Made by a program: the position numbers and the translations under genes. A stretch of 32,191 nt of DNA, from positions 1 to 32,191 of the forward strand of contig CALJAA010000166.1 of NCBI GenBank assembly GCA_938028465.1, given 5' to 3'. The notes under the pieces were generated by a model. It saw nothing but the letters and a program-made list of their open reading frames with translations. It did not search any database and was not told the origin of the DNA. Positions 1 through 9,656 of the stretch are shown one piece after another. Numbering within the stretch: position 1 is the first letter of the stretch; the number at the start of each line of letters is the position of its first letter. The DNA is from an uncultured Granulosicoccaceae bacterium (GTDB lineage Bacteria > Pseudomonadota > Gammaproteobacteria > Granulosicoccales > Granulosicoccaceae).

Positions 1-149
1 TGCCAGCTGATGTCGTAATATAACCACAAGCTAGGCATTGACACAACAGTTAATTGTAAATCTTCGAATACTTTGTAACTAATTGATATTTAATAATATA
101 TTTAGTGAAAAAATAGCACATATCGATCTTGACAATAGCCAAAATTGAT

Positions 150-596
150 CTATCGGTCTCGCCATTCAATGATGTGAGCAGGAAGCTCATGAACAGGCAC
201 TTCATTTTCAGCTTTACAGCGCCTCGCCATACTGATACCAGCGGTTACAACGGTTTGCGGATCTCCGCTGATTAATGGATGCCAATTGGCCAAGCCCTCA
301 CCTAGTGCCAAACGCCGATAAGCACAGCTTGGCGGCAACCAACTAATTTTTTGTTCGTCCAGAGGCCTGAGTGACACGCAATCCTCCACATGCTTAAAGC
401 GGTTACTGTAATCACTACACTGGCAGCTATCTCGATCTAGCAAGCGACAAGCGACATCGGTGAAATACACATCGCCCTCATCGGCATCTTGTAGTTTTTG
501 CATGCAGCATCTGCCGCAGCCGTCACACAAAGATTCCCACTCCGCATCTGATAGCTCATCCAACGTCTTTTGTTGCCAAAACGGCTCACTACTCAT
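150..596 (-). CDS. ycgN: YcgN-family cysteine-cluster protein (UPF0260)
   Basis: This 148-residue protein has the usual length for the YcgN/UPF0260 family. The N-terminal half carries the family's cysteine cluster: CDGCGRCC near residues 25-32, then CRLLDRDSCQCSDY and a CVSLRPL motif, followed by WLPPSCAYRRLALGEGL. The spacing suggests metal or Fe-S binding, but no biochemical role is established for the family and none is claimed here. The start codon overlaps the stop of fbp as ATGA, so the two are probably translationally coupled, with this gene second in the transcript. Family assignment is secure; function is unknown. Confidence 0.93.
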   Translation of the reverse strand: MSSEPFWQQKTLDELSDAEWESLCDGCGRCCMQKLQDADEGDVYFTDVACRLLDRDSCQCSDYSNRFKHVEDCVSLRPLDEQKISWLPPSCAYRRLALGEGLANWHPLISGDPQTVVTAGISMARRCKAENEVPVHELPAHIIEWRDR

Positions 597-1603
597 GACT
601 GGCTCTGGTGATACTCAATTAAGCGTTCAACCTCTTCAGAGGATCCCATAATCACCGGCACACGTTGATGTAAGCCATCGGGTTGAATGTCCAATATATT
701 TTGTAAGCCCGTGTGCGCTAATCCACCCGCTTGTTCCATTAACATACCCATCGGGTTCGCTTCGTATAACAAGCGTAGTTTGCCAGCAGTTCCTTTAGCG
801 ATCATGCGTTCATCAAGCGGGTAAAGAAACACACCACCTCGACATAAGATTCGGTGAACATCTCCAACCATCGAACCGGCCCAACGCATATTAAACGCCT
901 TTCCGCGAACGCCATCAGAACCAAGCACGCATTCGTTAATATACTGCTTAACCGGTGCTTGCCAATGTTCAGAATAAGCTGCATTGATAGCAAATTCGTT
1001 AGCGGCGGCAGGTACGCTCATACTAGGATGCGTTAAAACAAAATCACCAATGCTGTTATCAAGCGTAAAGCCTGCAACACCGTTGCCCAGTGTTATCACC
1101 ATCATAGATGCGCTGCTATACAAGCAATAACCTGCACACACTTGTTGCCGGCCGCTTTGTAGAAAATCATCGTCGCTTGCAGTGCCTTCACCCTCAAAAC
1201 GCGTGATCGAAAATATCGTACCGGTTGCGCCATTAACATCAATGTTGGATGAACCATCTAGCGGGTCAAACGTCATTAAAAATTTGCCGCGTTTAAACTG
1301 CCCACTAATCGGATAGTGGTTGTCCATTTCCTCAGATGCCAATGCGGCCAACTGGCCTGTCCATTCCGTTGATTCAATGAACACATCGTTGGCAATAATA
1401 TCGAGTTTCTTTTGCTCTTCGCCTTGTACGTTTTCTTGCCCTGCCGCACCTAGCACACCCGCCATCTCGCCACGACGCACCAAATCAGATAAGCGACGAC
1501 AAGCGGCATTGACTGCATCCAGTAGCGTAGTTAAATCGCCGTTTCCGCCAGCTAGCGCTTCTTGCTCGGCGCAGAAGCGAGCGAATGTCATACCTTTTTG
1601 CAT
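593..1603 (-). CDS. fbp: Fructose-1,6-bisphosphatase, class I
   Basis: The enzyme hydrolyses fructose 1,6-bisphosphate to fructose 6-phosphate plus phosphate, the committed cytosolic step of gluconeogenesis. At 336 residues it matches the class I family length. The metal- and phosphate-binding signature DPLDGSSN is at residues 113-120, preceded by the acidic LASEEMD metal site. The sugar-phosphate region MRWAGSMVGDVHRIL and the FLYPLDERMIAKGTAGKLRLLYEANPM segment (quoted here only as landmarks FLYPLDER and RLLYEANPM) are present in the C-terminal half. The start is supported by GGAG eight bases upstream of the ATG. It is first in a two-gene unit with ycgN and is transcribed divergently from hemL. 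Confidence 0.97.
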   Translation of the reverse strand: MQKGMTFARFCAEQEALAGGNGDLTTLLDAVNAACRRLSDLVRRGEMAGVLGAAGQENVQGEEQKKLDIIANDVFIESTEWTGQLAALASEEMDNHYPISGQFKRGKFLMTFDPLDGSSNIDVNGATGTIFSITRFEGEGTASDDDFLQSGRQQVCAGYCLYSSASMMVITLGNGVAGFTLDNSIGDFVLTHPSMSVPAAANEFAINAAYSEHWQAPVKQYINECVLGSDGVRGKAFNMRWAGSMVGDVHRILCRGGVFLYPLDERMIAKGTAGKLRLLYEANPMGMLMEQAGGLAHTGLQNILDIQPDGLHQRVPVIMGSSEEVERLIEYHQSQS

Positions 1604-1791
1604 CAGTTGTTCTCCACGATGTGCAGTTTATTCATAGCAGCGACAGGGCCCTTTCGCACCAATATCTGTGCCTAAGCGCCTCACCATCGCCCTATTGTCG
1701 CAAGTATCACAAGAGTGTGCCGAGCCCGAGCGCTCTTTTGAAGGCTTGGTCATGGTAAATTTGCGTTCGATTTAGTGAATTGGAGAAAACA

Positions 1792-3081
1792 ATGTCAAAA
1801 GCTGAAGCCCTGTTTGAGCGTGCTCAACGCGTCATCCCTGGTGGGGTTAATTCTCCAGTTCGCGCCTTTGGTAGCGTAGGTGGCACGCCCCGCTTCATCG
1901 CGCGTGCCAGCGGTGCTTACGTGTTCGATACCGATGACAAGCAATACATCGATTACGTTGGCTCTTGGGGCCCGATGGTGCTTGGTCATGCCCACCCTGA
2001 GGTCATACGCGAGGTGCAAGAGACAGCAGCTAACGGATTAAGCTTTGGCGCGCCAACAGAGATCGAAACTGAAATGGCGGAGCGCATTTGCGAGCTTGTG
2101 CCTTCGATTGATCGTGTACGCATGGTGAGCTCGGGTACGGAAGCAACAATGAGTGCAATCCGTTTGGCGCGAGGTTATACCGGTCGCGACAACATCCTTA
2201 AATTTGAAGGTTGCTACCACGGCCATTCAGATTCACTGCTGGTAAAAGCAGGCTCTGGAGCGCTCACTCTCGGTGTGCCAAATTCTCCTGGTGTACCAGA
2301 AGCATTTGCACAGCACACACTAACGGTTCCGTTTAATGATCCAGAAGCACTTCGCGAGGTATTCAAACAACACGGTAAAAGCATCGCCTGCATTATTGTT
2401 GAACCCATCGCTGGCAACATGAATTTTGTAGCGCCATTGCCCGGCTACCTTCAAGCCATGCGTGACGTCTGCGACGAGTACGGTAGCGTACTAATTTTTG
2501 ATGAGGTAATGACCGGCTTTCGGGTAGCACTCGGTGGCGCACAAACACACTATGGCGTAACGCCAGATCTCACAACACTAGGTAAAGTTATCGGTGGCGG
2601 CATGCCAGTCGGCGCATTTGGTGGCAAGCAAGCGATAATGGAGCACATAGCGCCACTGGGCAAGGTGTATCAAGCCGGTACGTTATCGGGTAATCCAGTT
2701 GCAATGTGTGCTGGTTTAAAAACGCTGGAGCTCATCGCTAAACCTGGTTTTTTTCAAGCATTGGAAAAAAAGTCGGAAGCACTACTAGCTGGTATTAGCA
2801 CTGCAGCTAAAAAACACAATATCGGATTCACTAGTGACCATATAGGCGGTATGTTCGGTATGTTTTTTAGCGATCAAGTTAAGGTCAGCCATTTCAGTGA
2901 TGTGATGCAATGCAACACAGAACACTTCAATCAGTTTTTTCATTCCATGCTGGCATCAGGTATTAACCTTGCGCCATCTTCGTTTGAAGCAGGCTTTATT
3001 AGTGCTGCACACACCGATGAAGATATCAACAATACCATTGCGGCGGCTGACAAAGCATTTGCTGCTATCGCTAGTTCATGA
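1792..3081 (+). CDS. hemL: Glutamate-1-semialdehyde 2,1-aminomutase
   Basis: HemL is a PLP enzyme that converts glutamate-1-semialdehyde to 5-aminolevulinate, the precursor of heme and other tetrapyrroles in the C5 pathway. From the ATG at 1792 it is 429 residues. This start is preferred over an in-frame TTG at 1780 because GGAG at 1782-1785 lies six bases upstream, and the protein then begins [12 protein letters not shown] as usual for the family. The PLP-binding lysine is K265 in [18 protein letters not shown]. Other hallmarks are [26 protein letters not shown] and [11 protein letters not shown]. The downstream gene overlaps its stop by four bases. Confidence 0.97.
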   Translation: MSKAEALFERAQRVIPGGVNSPVRAFGSVGGTPRFIARASGAYVFDTDDKQYIDYVGSWGPMVLGHAHPEVIREVQETAANGLSFGAPTEIETEMAERICELVPSIDRVRMVSSGTEATMSAIRLARGYTGRDNILKFEGCYHGHSDSLLVKAGSGALTLGVPNSPGVPEAFAQHTLTVPFNDPEALREVFKQHGKSIACIIVEPIAGNMNFVAPLPGYLQAMRDVCDEYGSVLIFDEVMTGFRVALGGAQTHYGVTPDLTTLGKVIGGGMPVGAFGGKQAIMEHIAPLGKVYQAGTLSGNPVAMCAGLKTLELIAKPGFFQALEKKSEALLAGISTAAKKHNIGFTSDHIGGMFGMFFSDQVKVSHFSDVMQCNTEHFNQFFHSMLASGINLAPSSFEAGFISAAHTDEDINNTIAAADKAFAAIASS

Positions 3082-3806
3082 GCGAGGGCCTCATCATAGC
3101 GATGTGGTCAGCGCCACGTAACATCTCTACAGCGATGATGCGCTCATGGGAAAACCGTAGCGATACGGTTGTTATTGATGAGCCCTACTACGCTAATTAT
3201 TTGCACGTCACTGGCATTGATCACCCAATGGCACAAGAAATCATAGACAGTGGCGATACTGATTGGCGCAGCGTTACTGCCGCTATTACTCAACCGCCAG
3301 CAAACGGCATTTTTTTTCAAAAGCATATCTGTACGCACAACTTACCGCACATCGATTTAACTTGGGTTAATGGCATCAGCAATGTGTTTTTGATCAGAGA
3401 CCCACACCTAGTCGTGGCGTCCTATGCAGCAAAACGTGAAGAATGTGTAGCCAGCGATTTAGGTTATGACTTACAGAAAGCTCTTTTTGACCAAGTCATA
3501 AACTGCGGGGTTAAAAAACCATTGGTTATCGATAGCGCGTTGTTTTTAGATAACCCACATGAACAGTTCACTATCTTGTGCGAAGAACTCGATATTCGTT
3601 TTGATGAGGCGATGCTGAGCTGGCCCGCTGGTGCACGTGACACAGATGGCGTATGGGGTAAGCATTGGTATAACGCTGTAAACAAATCGACAGGCTTTAA
3701 AAAGCAAAATACCGCGTACCCTGCACTAAGCGAGGCACAGCGGCGAGTTGCGGAAGAGTGCATGGCCGACTATGAAACAATTAAGGCATACGCCATTCGG
3801 CATTAG
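3078..3806 (+). CDS. PAPS-sulfotransferase-like P-loop protein
   Basis: This 242-residue soluble protein has a sulfotransferase-type nucleotide fold. Near the N terminus [15 protein letters not shown] matches the 5'-phosphosulfate-binding loop. [13 protein letters not shown], about 115 residues in, matches the 3'-phosphate-binding RDPxxxxxS motif of PAPS-dependent enzymes. The protein is otherwise poorly characterised: related domains have been attached to names such as branched-chain aminotransferase-like, which this is not. It overlaps hemL by ATGA at 3078-3081, so it is translationally coupled to a tetrapyrrole gene. The acceptor substrate cannot be told from sequence. It ends one base before the convergent outer-membrane gene, with no obvious terminator between them. 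Confidence 0.8.
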   Translation: MSEGLIIAMWSAPRNISTAMMRSWENRSDTVVIDEPYYANYLHVTGIDHPMAQEIIDSGDTDWRSVTAAITQPPANGIFFQKHICTHNLPHIDLTWVNGISNVFLIRDPHLVVASYAAKREECVASDLGYDLQKALFDQVINCGVKKPLVIDSALFLDNPHEQFTILCEELDIRFDEAMLSWPAGARDTDGVWGKHWYNAVNKSTGFKKQNTAYPALSEAQRRVAEECMADYETIKAYAIRH

Positions 3807-3807
3807 T

Positions 3808-4323
3808 TTAGAAGTAAAGTTTGATACCAAAACTAACAGCCGAGAAGTGTTCAAATAATCCGTCGTCTGCGATGTAGCGCATGTAATCAGCCGTTAGATC
3901 AGCATTCTCTGTGAGCTTAGTTTCTAAACCAAAGCCGTACGAAAAACCACTTCTGCTATCACTAAATTTTTGATCGTTCACTGTTTGAGTTAATTCAACT
4001 GCAGTTAAACCACCTAAGGCAAACAAGGCGCTGTTATACCCAATAGGCAAGTAGCCTTTTAAATAAGCACCGGCGAAAGCTGCGCCCAGCTTATCAACAT
4101 TATCTATCGTGTCATCACCCAAGAAACCAAACTGCACTTCTAGATCAAAGGTTTCATCAATTCGAGTACCTAATCGAAGCCGCAGCCCAGCAGGATCAAT
4201 TTCGGTGTTACTCGGGTTATCCAGCGTACCGGCTATGCCTTCAATGGCAATGTATTCGTCTGCTTGAGCTAGGCCTGCAACGACAGTTAACAGGAGTGTT
4301 GAGCAAAGATGGCGAAGCTTCAT
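3808..4323 (-). CDS. Small outer-membrane beta-barrel protein
   Basis: The 171-residue product has a Sec signal peptide of about 21 residues (MKLRHLCSTLLLTVVAGLAQA, cut before DEYIAIEG). It then shows alternating hydrophobic/polar stretches typical of an eight-stranded outer-membrane barrel. It ends in an aromatic residue (FGIKLYF), the signal recognised by the BAM assembly machinery. Segments such as YLPIGYNSALFALGGL and FSYGFGLETKLTENADLT read as successive strands with glycine-rich turns. No catalytic motif or specific porin family could be assigned. It is convergent with the sulfotransferase-like gene, and its upstream region contains a palindromic repeat at 4394-4440. No convincing Shine-Dalgarno was seen. 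Confidence 0.75.
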   Translation of the reverse strand: MKLRHLCSTLLLTVVAGLAQADEYIAIEGIAGTLDNPSNTEIDPAGLRLRLGTRIDETFDLEVQFGFLGDDTIDNVDKLGAAFAGAYLKGYLPIGYNSALFALGGLTAVELTQTVNDQKFSDSRSGFSYGFGLETKLTENADLTADYMRYIADDGLFEHFSAVSFGIKLYF

Positions 4324-4393
4324 AATGGGATGCCTAGTTAGTTATGCCTTCAGAGTACGGCTATGAGGCTGAACGGTTTCTGAATGTGCCACT

Positions 4394-4440
4394 TGTCATT
4401 CCCGCGTAGGCGGGGATGACAGTGCTCTGCGAGGATGACA
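4394..4440. repeat. REP-like palindromic repeat plus half-copy
   Basis: Left arm TGTCATTCCCGC (4394-4405), loop GTAG (4406-4409) and right arm GCGGGGATGACA (4410-4421) form a near-perfect hairpin with a single T-G pair. A half-copy, TCTGCGAGGATGACA, follows at 4426-4440. Related copies occur at 5165-5179, 23602-23677 and 30176-30199, always between genes or at gene ends. Confidence 0.8.
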
Positions 4441-4498
4441 CGCCCCACTACAACTCATGTATTCTCATCACTAGCACTTCACAAAATTGGAAAAAGCC

Positions 4499-5131
4499 AT
4501 GCTAGAAGCTTATCTACTCACCCTCTTGGGTGTCGTCGCGGCTCAAGCATCGCCAGGCCCAAATTTAATGGCCGTAGCCTCTGCAGGTTTGGGCCAAGGT
4601 CGTCGGCCTGCTCTATTGGTCACCTTGGGCATTTCCACTGGCATGTTGATCTGGGCTGTTGGCGTGTCATACGGCTTAGGTACGCTATTCACAACGTACC
4701 CACTTTCTTTGGTTGCATTAAAACTCGTTGGCGGCAGTTACTTGTTGTGGCTTGCGTTTCGCGCGTTTAAATCAGCACTTGCCAATACACCAACAAGAAT
4801 CGTATCTGACGATCGCACCCAATCAGGTATCGCCAGTTGGAAACATGGTGTGTTAGTGGTGCTAACCAATCCAAAAGCTGCGCTGATGTGGTCCGCTGTT
4901 GCCGTGTTTCTCTTCGGTGCAGGGTTGAACACTTGGCAGGTGGCGTTATTCGGTCCGGTTGGTGCTACTAGCGGCTTCATTATCTACGGCAGTTATTCCA
5001 TTTTGTTTTCAACTGGTACGGCTATCAAGCTTTACAAACGGTTCTCTCGTTGGTTTGAGGCCGCATTCAGTGCATCATTTGCACTGCTAGGTGGAAAGTT
5101 GTTATTTGATGGAGTTCGTGCCTTTCGATAA
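4499..5131 (+). CDS. LysE/RhtB-family amino-acid exporter
   Basis: The protein is a 210-residue polytopic inner-membrane transporter of the LysE/RhtB superfamily, which exports amino acids or related metabolites. It carries the family signature AQASPGPNLMAVASAGLGQG close to the N terminus. About six hydrophobic segments follow, including VTLGISTGMLIWAVGVSYGL, LVALKLVGGSYLLWLAF and GVLVVLTNPKAALMWSAVAV. The ATG at 4499 is preferred to an in-frame TTG at 4487, since the protein then starts directly before the first membrane helix; the Shine-Dalgarno (GGA) is weak. The substrate is unknown. The gene is a single unit convergent with gcvP and is flanked by a perfect 15-bp inverted repeat (4426-4440 and 5165-5179). 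Confidence 0.88.
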   Translation: MLEAYLLTLLGVVAAQASPGPNLMAVASAGLGQGRRPALLVTLGISTGMLIWAVGVSYGLGTLFTTYPLSLVALKLVGGSYLLWLAFRAFKSALANTPTRIVSDDRTQSGIASWKHGVLVVLTNPKAALMWSAVAVFLFGAGLNTWQVALFGPVGATSGFIIYGSYSILFSTGTAIKLYKRFSRWFEAAFSASFALLGGKLLFDGVRAFR

Positions 5132-5132
5132 C

Positions 5133-5164
5133 GGTCACTCGCTTTTGCTGATGCTGCGGTGACC
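5133..5164. terminator. Candidate bidirectional stem-loop
   Basis: GGTCAC at 5133-5138 pairs with GTGACC at 5159-5164. The stem continues inside, after one bulged base, with CGC (5140-5142) pairing to GCG (5156-5158). It begins two bases after the LysE-family stop codon and lies between convergent genes, which suggests transcript-end formation. There is no strong U-tract, so intrinsic termination is uncertain. Confidence 0.4.
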
Positions 5165-5179
5165 TGTCATCCTCGCAGA
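5165..5179. repeat. Half-copy of REP-like repeat, inverted
   Basis: TGTCATCCTCGCAGA is the exact reverse complement of 4426-4440. The two copies flank the LysE-family gene and match nothing further on either side. Confidence 0.75.
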
Positions 5180-5182
5180 TAA

Positions 5183-8017
5183 CTAACTCTCGTAAGTACT
5201 CAACGGTGGGCATGAGCAGATGAGGTGTTTATCACCATGTACGTTATCGATGCGCGCGACCGCTGGCCAGTATTTGCCATCAGTGTTGCCGCTTGGGAAT
5301 GCCGCTTGTTGACGCGTGTAACCGTGCGCCCAGTCATCACTCGTTACAGCGCTTGCCGTGTGCGGTGCATTGACTAATGGATTGTCATCTGCTGCCCATA
5401 CACCGTCTTTCACCTTTCTGGCTTCTTCATAGATAGCTAGCATAGCTTCGCAGAATCGATCAACTTCAGCCAGCGATTCACTTTCAGTTGGCTCAATCAT
5501 TAACGTGCCTGCCACTGGGAATGACATGGTTGGTGCATGGAAGCCGTAGTCCATTAAGCGTTTGGCAATGTCATCCACGGTGATACCCATGTCATCTTTA
5601 AGTGGGCGTGTATCGATAATGCACTCGTGAGCAACTCGATTGTTTTCGCCGCGATACAAAATGGGGTATACCGGTGACAGTCGATGAGCGATGTAGTTGG
5701 CGCTGAGTATCGCAACTTCCGTTGCGGATCGAAGGCCTTGCGCTCCCATCATGCGGATATACATCCAAGTGATCGGTAATATCATTGCACTACCCCATGG
5801 TGCCGCACTGACCACACCAGTGGCATCACCCAGCTCTCGATGGCCTGGGAGAAAAGGTTCGAGGTGTTTTCCTACTCCGATTGGGCCAATACCCGGGCCA
5901 CCACCACCGTGCGGGATACAAAATGTTTTGTGTAAATTAAGGTGCGATACGTCTCCGCCAAACTTTCCAGGCTGCGCAGTACCTACCATGGCATTAAGAT
6001 TCGCGCCGTCGATGTATACCTGGCCGCCTGCAGCATGTACGCGTTCGCAAACATCTCTAACACCCGCTTCAAATACACCATGTGTTGATGGGTAGGTAAT
6101 CATGACAGCCGATACCTTGCCTTCGTTGGCGTCGATCTTGGCTTGTAGATCATCAACATCTACGTTGCCTTGATCATCACAGGCACACACCACCACTTTT
6201 AAACCGGCCATTTGTGCACTAGCTGGGTTAGTACCGTGAGCAGAACTTGGGATCAAACAAATGTCACGATGCGCCTCTCCGCGGCTAGCCTGATAAGCCT
6301 TAATAGCCAGCAAGCCAGCGTATTCACCTTGGCTACCGGCATTAGGCTGCAATGACATGGCATCGTAACCAGTACATGCACACAACATGCTTTCAAGCTG
6401 GGTAATCATTTCGCGATAACCCACACTTTGCTCTTGTGGAGCGAACGGATGAATATCAGAAAACTCTGGCCAGCTAACCGGGATCATTTCAGAGGCTGCG
6501 TTGAGCTTCATGGTGCATGAACCCAGTGGAATCATTGCGGTATCGAGCGCCAGGTCTTTGTTTGCCAGCTTGCGCAGGTAACGCATCATTTCGGTTTCAG
6601 AGTGAAACTCATGAAAACAAGCTTGCGACATGTAATTGTGGGCACGCTCACTATCGCTGTTGCGCGATGCCGCTTGCTCAAGTGCGTCAACCGCTATCGC
6701 CTCACCTACGATCAAACCGGCAACCGCTGCAACATCGGCCTCTGAGGTTGTTTCATCAAACGACAATACGATTGTATTGGCATCGTGCTTACGTATATTG
6801 ATACCGGCAGCGTGACCAGCGGCAATGATTTTATCTGCATCGTCAACTGCTACAGATACCGTATCGAACCACTCTTCTTGCAACACATTGAGCTTATGCT
6901 TTTTAAGTGTTGCTACTAGTTGGTCAACCTTGCCTCTTACGCCCGCCGCTATATCACGCAAACCATCTGGGCCGTGATAGCAAGCGTAAAGCGTGGCAAT
7001 AATGGCCAGCAATGCTTGCGCGGTGCATATGTTTGACGTTGCCTTTTCGCGGCGGATATGTTGTTCACGCGTTTGTAACGCTAAACGATAAGCAGGCTCT
7101 CCACTTGCCGTAATCGATTGGCCAATTAATCGCCCCGGTAAATTACGCTTGTGCTTATCCGACGTTGCCATATAAGCCGCATGCGGGCCACCAAATCCCA
7201 TTGGCACGCCAAACCGTTGTGCACTGCCCACAGCAATGTCTGCGCCCCACTCCCCTGGCGGTGGCAAGAGCGTTAGTGCTAATAAATCAGCCGCAACAAT
7301 CACGATAGCACCGGTGTCTTTTGCAGCCTTAGCGATAATTTGGGGTTCACCGATATCGCCGTTCGTACCCGGATACTGGATCAACACACCAAAAACATCA
7401 TCGGCATTCGCAGCGATTTGAGCAGCAAGATCATCACTAGCCACAGTTGTCACCACGATGCCTAGAGGCTCTGCACGCGTGTTTAGAATGTCGATGGTTT
7501 GTGCATGACAATCACTGGCTACTAGAATTGTGTTGCGTTTGCCGCGTAACGCGCGATGCGCAAGTGCCATGGCTTCTGCTGCTGCCGTACCTTCATCAAG
7601 CAATGATGCGTTGGCCATGGGAAGCGCCGTTAGCTCGGTGATCATAGTCTGAAAGTTAAACAACACTTCTAGCCTACCCTGTGCAATTTCAGGCTGATAC
7701 GGCGTGTAGGCTGTATACCAAGAAGGATTTTCTAATACATTGCGCTTTATGACGCTGGGTAAATGACACCCATAATAGCCCTGCCCCAGCATGCTCTTAT
7801 TGATAATGTTTTTACTGGCTATTGCAGCAAGCTGCGCCAATGCGTCAGCCTCGCTAATACCACCTGCCAAAGCTAAAGCTTCCGTGCTTTGAATGTTGTC
7901 TGGCACGACCTCATCTATCAACGTTTTTAAATCAGCCACGCCTAATGCGCTAAGCATGGTTTGCTGATCATTTGAAGACGGGCCTATGTGACGGCGAACA
8001 AAGTTACTGTGCTGCAT
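5183..8017 (-). CDS. gcvP: Glycine dehydrogenase (decarboxylating), P-protein
   Basis: The P-protein of the glycine cleavage system decarboxylates glycine with PLP and transfers the aminomethyl group to the lipoyl arm of GcvH. At 944 residues it is a full-length single-chain form, with the two homologous halves fused. The N terminus reads [21 protein letters not shown]. The PLP lysine lies in the C-terminal half in [18 protein letters not shown]. The glycine-rich and substrate segments [12 protein letters not shown] and [15 protein letters not shown] are intact. It is last in the gcvT-gcvH-gcvP unit, 49 bases after gcvH, and shares control by the upstream glycine riboswitch. Confidence 0.98.
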   Translation of the reverse strand: MQHSNFVRRHIGPSSNDQQTMLSALGVADLKTLIDEVVPDNIQSTEALALAGGISEADALAQLAAIASKNIINKSMLGQGYYGCHLPSVIKRNVLENPSWYTAYTPYQPEIAQGRLEVLFNFQTMITELTALPMANASLLDEGTAAAEAMALAHRALRGKRNTILVASDCHAQTIDILNTRAEPLGIVVTTVASDDLAAQIAANADDVFGVLIQYPGTNGDIGEPQIIAKAAKDTGAIVIVAADLLALTLLPPPGEWGADIAVGSAQRFGVPMGFGGPHAAYMATSDKHKRNLPGRLIGQSITASGEPAYRLALQTREQHIRREKATSNICTAQALLAIIATLYACYHGPDGLRDIAAGVRGKVDQLVATLKKHKLNVLQEEWFDTVSVAVDDADKIIAAGHAAGINIRKHDANTIVLSFDETTSEADVAAVAGLIVGEAIAVDALEQAASRNSDSERAHNYMSQACFHEFHSETEMMRYLRKLANKDLALDTAMIPLGSCTMKLNAASEMIPVSWPEFSDIHPFAPQEQSVGYREMITQLESMLCACTGYDAMSLQPNAGSQGEYAGLLAIKAYQASRGEAHRDICLIPSSAHGTNPASAQMAGLKVVVCACDDQGNVDVDDLQAKIDANEGKVSAVMITYPSTHGVFEAGVRDVCERVHAAGGQVYIDGANLNAMVGTAQPGKFGGDVSHLNLHKTFCIPHGGGGPGIGPIGVGKHLEPFLPGHRELGDATGVVSAAPWGSAMILPITWMYIRMMGAQGLRSATEVAILSANYIAHRLSPVYPILYRGENNRVAHECIIDTRPLKDDMGITVDDIAKRLMDYGFHAPTMSFPVAGTLMIEPTESESLAEVDRFCEAMLAIYEEARKVKDGVWAADDNPLVNAPHTASAVTSDDWAHGYTRQQAAFPSGNTDGKYWPAVARIDNVHGDKHLICSCPPLSTYES

Positions 8018-8066
8018 AGCAAATAATATAGAAATCGAAAGTTAATAGAGTCGAAGCTGAAGCTAA

Positions 8067-8456
8067 TCAGCCTTCGTTTTCAGTCATCGCCTGATAGTCA
8101 TCAGGGCCCATTAGCTGTTCATAATCATCGGGGTTATCCGGCATGATCGTAAATATCCAACCATCCCCGTATGGGTCGCTATTAATTAGCTCAGGCGTGT
8201 CGGCCAACGAAGGGTTGCACGCCACGACAGTGCCTTTGATTGGTGCATAAATGTCTGAGGCTGCTTTTACCGATTCAACAACAGCAACACCTTGCTCTGC
8301 ATCACAGCTCATATCCATTTCGGGTGTTTCAACATAAACAAGATCACCCAGCTGCTCTTGTGCATGTTGTGAAATACCAATCGTGACGCTTCCATCGTCA
8401 TTCATTCGTACCCATTCATGCGACGGTGTAAAACGCAAATCACCTGGAATTTCCAT
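8067..8456 (-). CDS. gcvH: Glycine cleavage system H protein
   Basis: GcvH is the small lipoylated carrier that shuttles the aminomethyl intermediate between the P, T and L proteins. The 129-residue length is typical. The lipoyl-attachment lysine is K64 in VVESVKAASDIYAP, within the biotinyl/lipoyl-like fold. The N terminus FTPSHEWVRMNDDGSVTIGI is standard. A GAGGAG-type Shine-Dalgarno lies just upstream of the ATG. It sits 44 bases after gcvT and 49 bases before gcvP, in one operon. The L protein (lipoamide dehydrogenase) is not encoded in this window. Confidence 0.98.
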   Translation of the reverse strand: MEIPGDLRFTPSHEWVRMNDDGSVTIGISQHAQEQLGDLVYVETPEMDMSCDAEQGVAVVESVKAASDIYAPIKGTVVACNPSLADTPELINSDPYGDGWIFTIMPDNPDDYEQLMGPDDYQAMTENEG

Positions 8457-8500
8457 AACACTCTCCTCGAAGTTACACTAGATTTAAAATTAAAACGGAC

Positions 8501-9601
8501 TTAAGAAAAAGTCGCCTGCCCACCTTTTATAAAAGGTAATGGAACTATTTTTGCAGCTATTGGCTTATCTCGAATTACCACATCACAGCTGCCCGTTATC
8601 GGCTTGCTGATGCGGATCATGCCAATCGCTTTTTGTAAGCTGGGGCTGAACGTGCCTGATGTAACGACGCCTACATCTTGACCTGCTAACTGAACCACTT
8701 GCCCACTGCGCAAAACACCTCGGCCTTCTAGCACTACACCGGTAAACGTGTGTTTACCACCAAAGGCTTTGTGATCCTCTACGACTTCGCGGCCGATAAA
8801 ATTGCGATTCTCATCATCGCAATCAACCACCCACGCTAATCCAGATTCCACTGGTGTATGCTCTTCGTCCAGATCATTGCCGTACAGGTGCATGCCGGCT
8901 TCTAGCCTTAGCGTGTCACGTGCACCCAAACCTGCCGGGCTTACACCACCATCAAGCAGTGTTTGCCAAAGTTGTTGTACTAGGGAATCAGGCAGTACGA
9001 TTTCCACACCGTCCTCACCGGTATAACCCGTGCGAGCGATAAACCAATCACCAACAAATTTTGCAGAAAACCGTTTCAGATCCAACATATCAACTGTTGC
9101 ATCAGACAACATTTTTTGGACAGCCGTGTTGGCATTCGCGATGGCGTCTGGGCCTTGCACAGCGATCATGGCTAAACCAGAAGGCACGTCAATAGTGACA
9201 TCACCTTTTTTCTTTTTTTGCATCCACGCGATATCTTTTTCACGAGTAGCAGAATTTACAATCACGCGGTAGTTGGTCTCGCTAAGCTGATAGACAATTA
9301 AGTCATCCAGCACACCGCCCTGTTCGTTGCACATACAGCTATAGAGGGCTTTGCCATCACTTAGTTTAGCGACATCGTTAGTCAGCAGAGTGCGTAGCCA
9401 AGTTTGGGCATCAGCCCCTTTTACGTCGACCACTGTCATATGCGACACGTCAAACATGCCCGCAGCGGTGCGCACTGCTTTGTGCTCATCGATTTGTGAA
9501 CCGTAGTGAATGGGCAATTGCCAACCAGAGAAGTCAACAATCTTGCCACCTGCATCGAGGTGCGCATTGTATAGCGGTGTTTTCTTACTTGTGTCACTCA
9601 A
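8501..9601 (-). CDS. gcvT: Aminomethyltransferase, T-protein
   Basis: The T-protein takes the aminomethyl group from GcvH, releases ammonia and makes 5,10-methylene-THF. Motifs include FSGWQLPIHYG, MFDVSHM, the catalytic-aspartate region GGVLDDLIVY, and GLGARDTLRLEAGM in the C-terminal part. There is no ATG start. An in-frame GTG at 9622 has no Shine-Dalgarno before it. The TTG at 9601 has GGGAGAG a suitable distance upstream and gives a protein starting MSDTSKKTPLYNAHL (366 residues), so it is preferred. The ribosome-binding segment CGTTGGGAGAG is an exact copy of the 5' end of the riboswitch. First gene of gcvTHP. Confidence 0.95.
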   Translation of the reverse strand: MSDTSKKTPLYNAHLDAGGKIVDFSGWQLPIHYGSQIDEHKAVRTAAGMFDVSHMTVVDVKGADAQTWLRTLLTNDVAKLSDGKALYSCMCNEQGGVLDDLIVYQLSETNYRVIVNSATREKDIAWMQKKKKGDVTIDVPSGLAMIAVQGPDAIANANTAVQKMLSDATVDMLDLKRFSAKFVGDWFIARTGYTGEDGVEIVLPDSLVQQLWQTLLDGGVSPAGLGARDTLRLEAGMHLYGNDLDEEHTPVESGLAWVVDCDDENRNFIGREVVEDHKAFGGKHTFTGVVLEGRGVLRSGQVVQLAGQDVGVVTSGTFSPSLQKAIGMIRISKPITGSCDVVIRDKPIAAKIVPLPFIKGGQATFS

Positions 9602-9656
9602 GACTGATCTCTCCCAACGCACAGCATAAGCTGCGCAGACAATTGCTATATAGCGA

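Noticed and set aside
1780-1791. TTG start of hemL giving four extra residues
   Set aside because: The Shine-Dalgarno GGAG lies within this stretch and is correctly placed for the ATG at 1792.
5697-6095. 132-codon plus-strand frame inside gcvP
   Set aside because: It is the antisense shadow of a strongly conserved gene; the same holds for the other frames opposite gcvT, corC, miaB, metK and ahcY.
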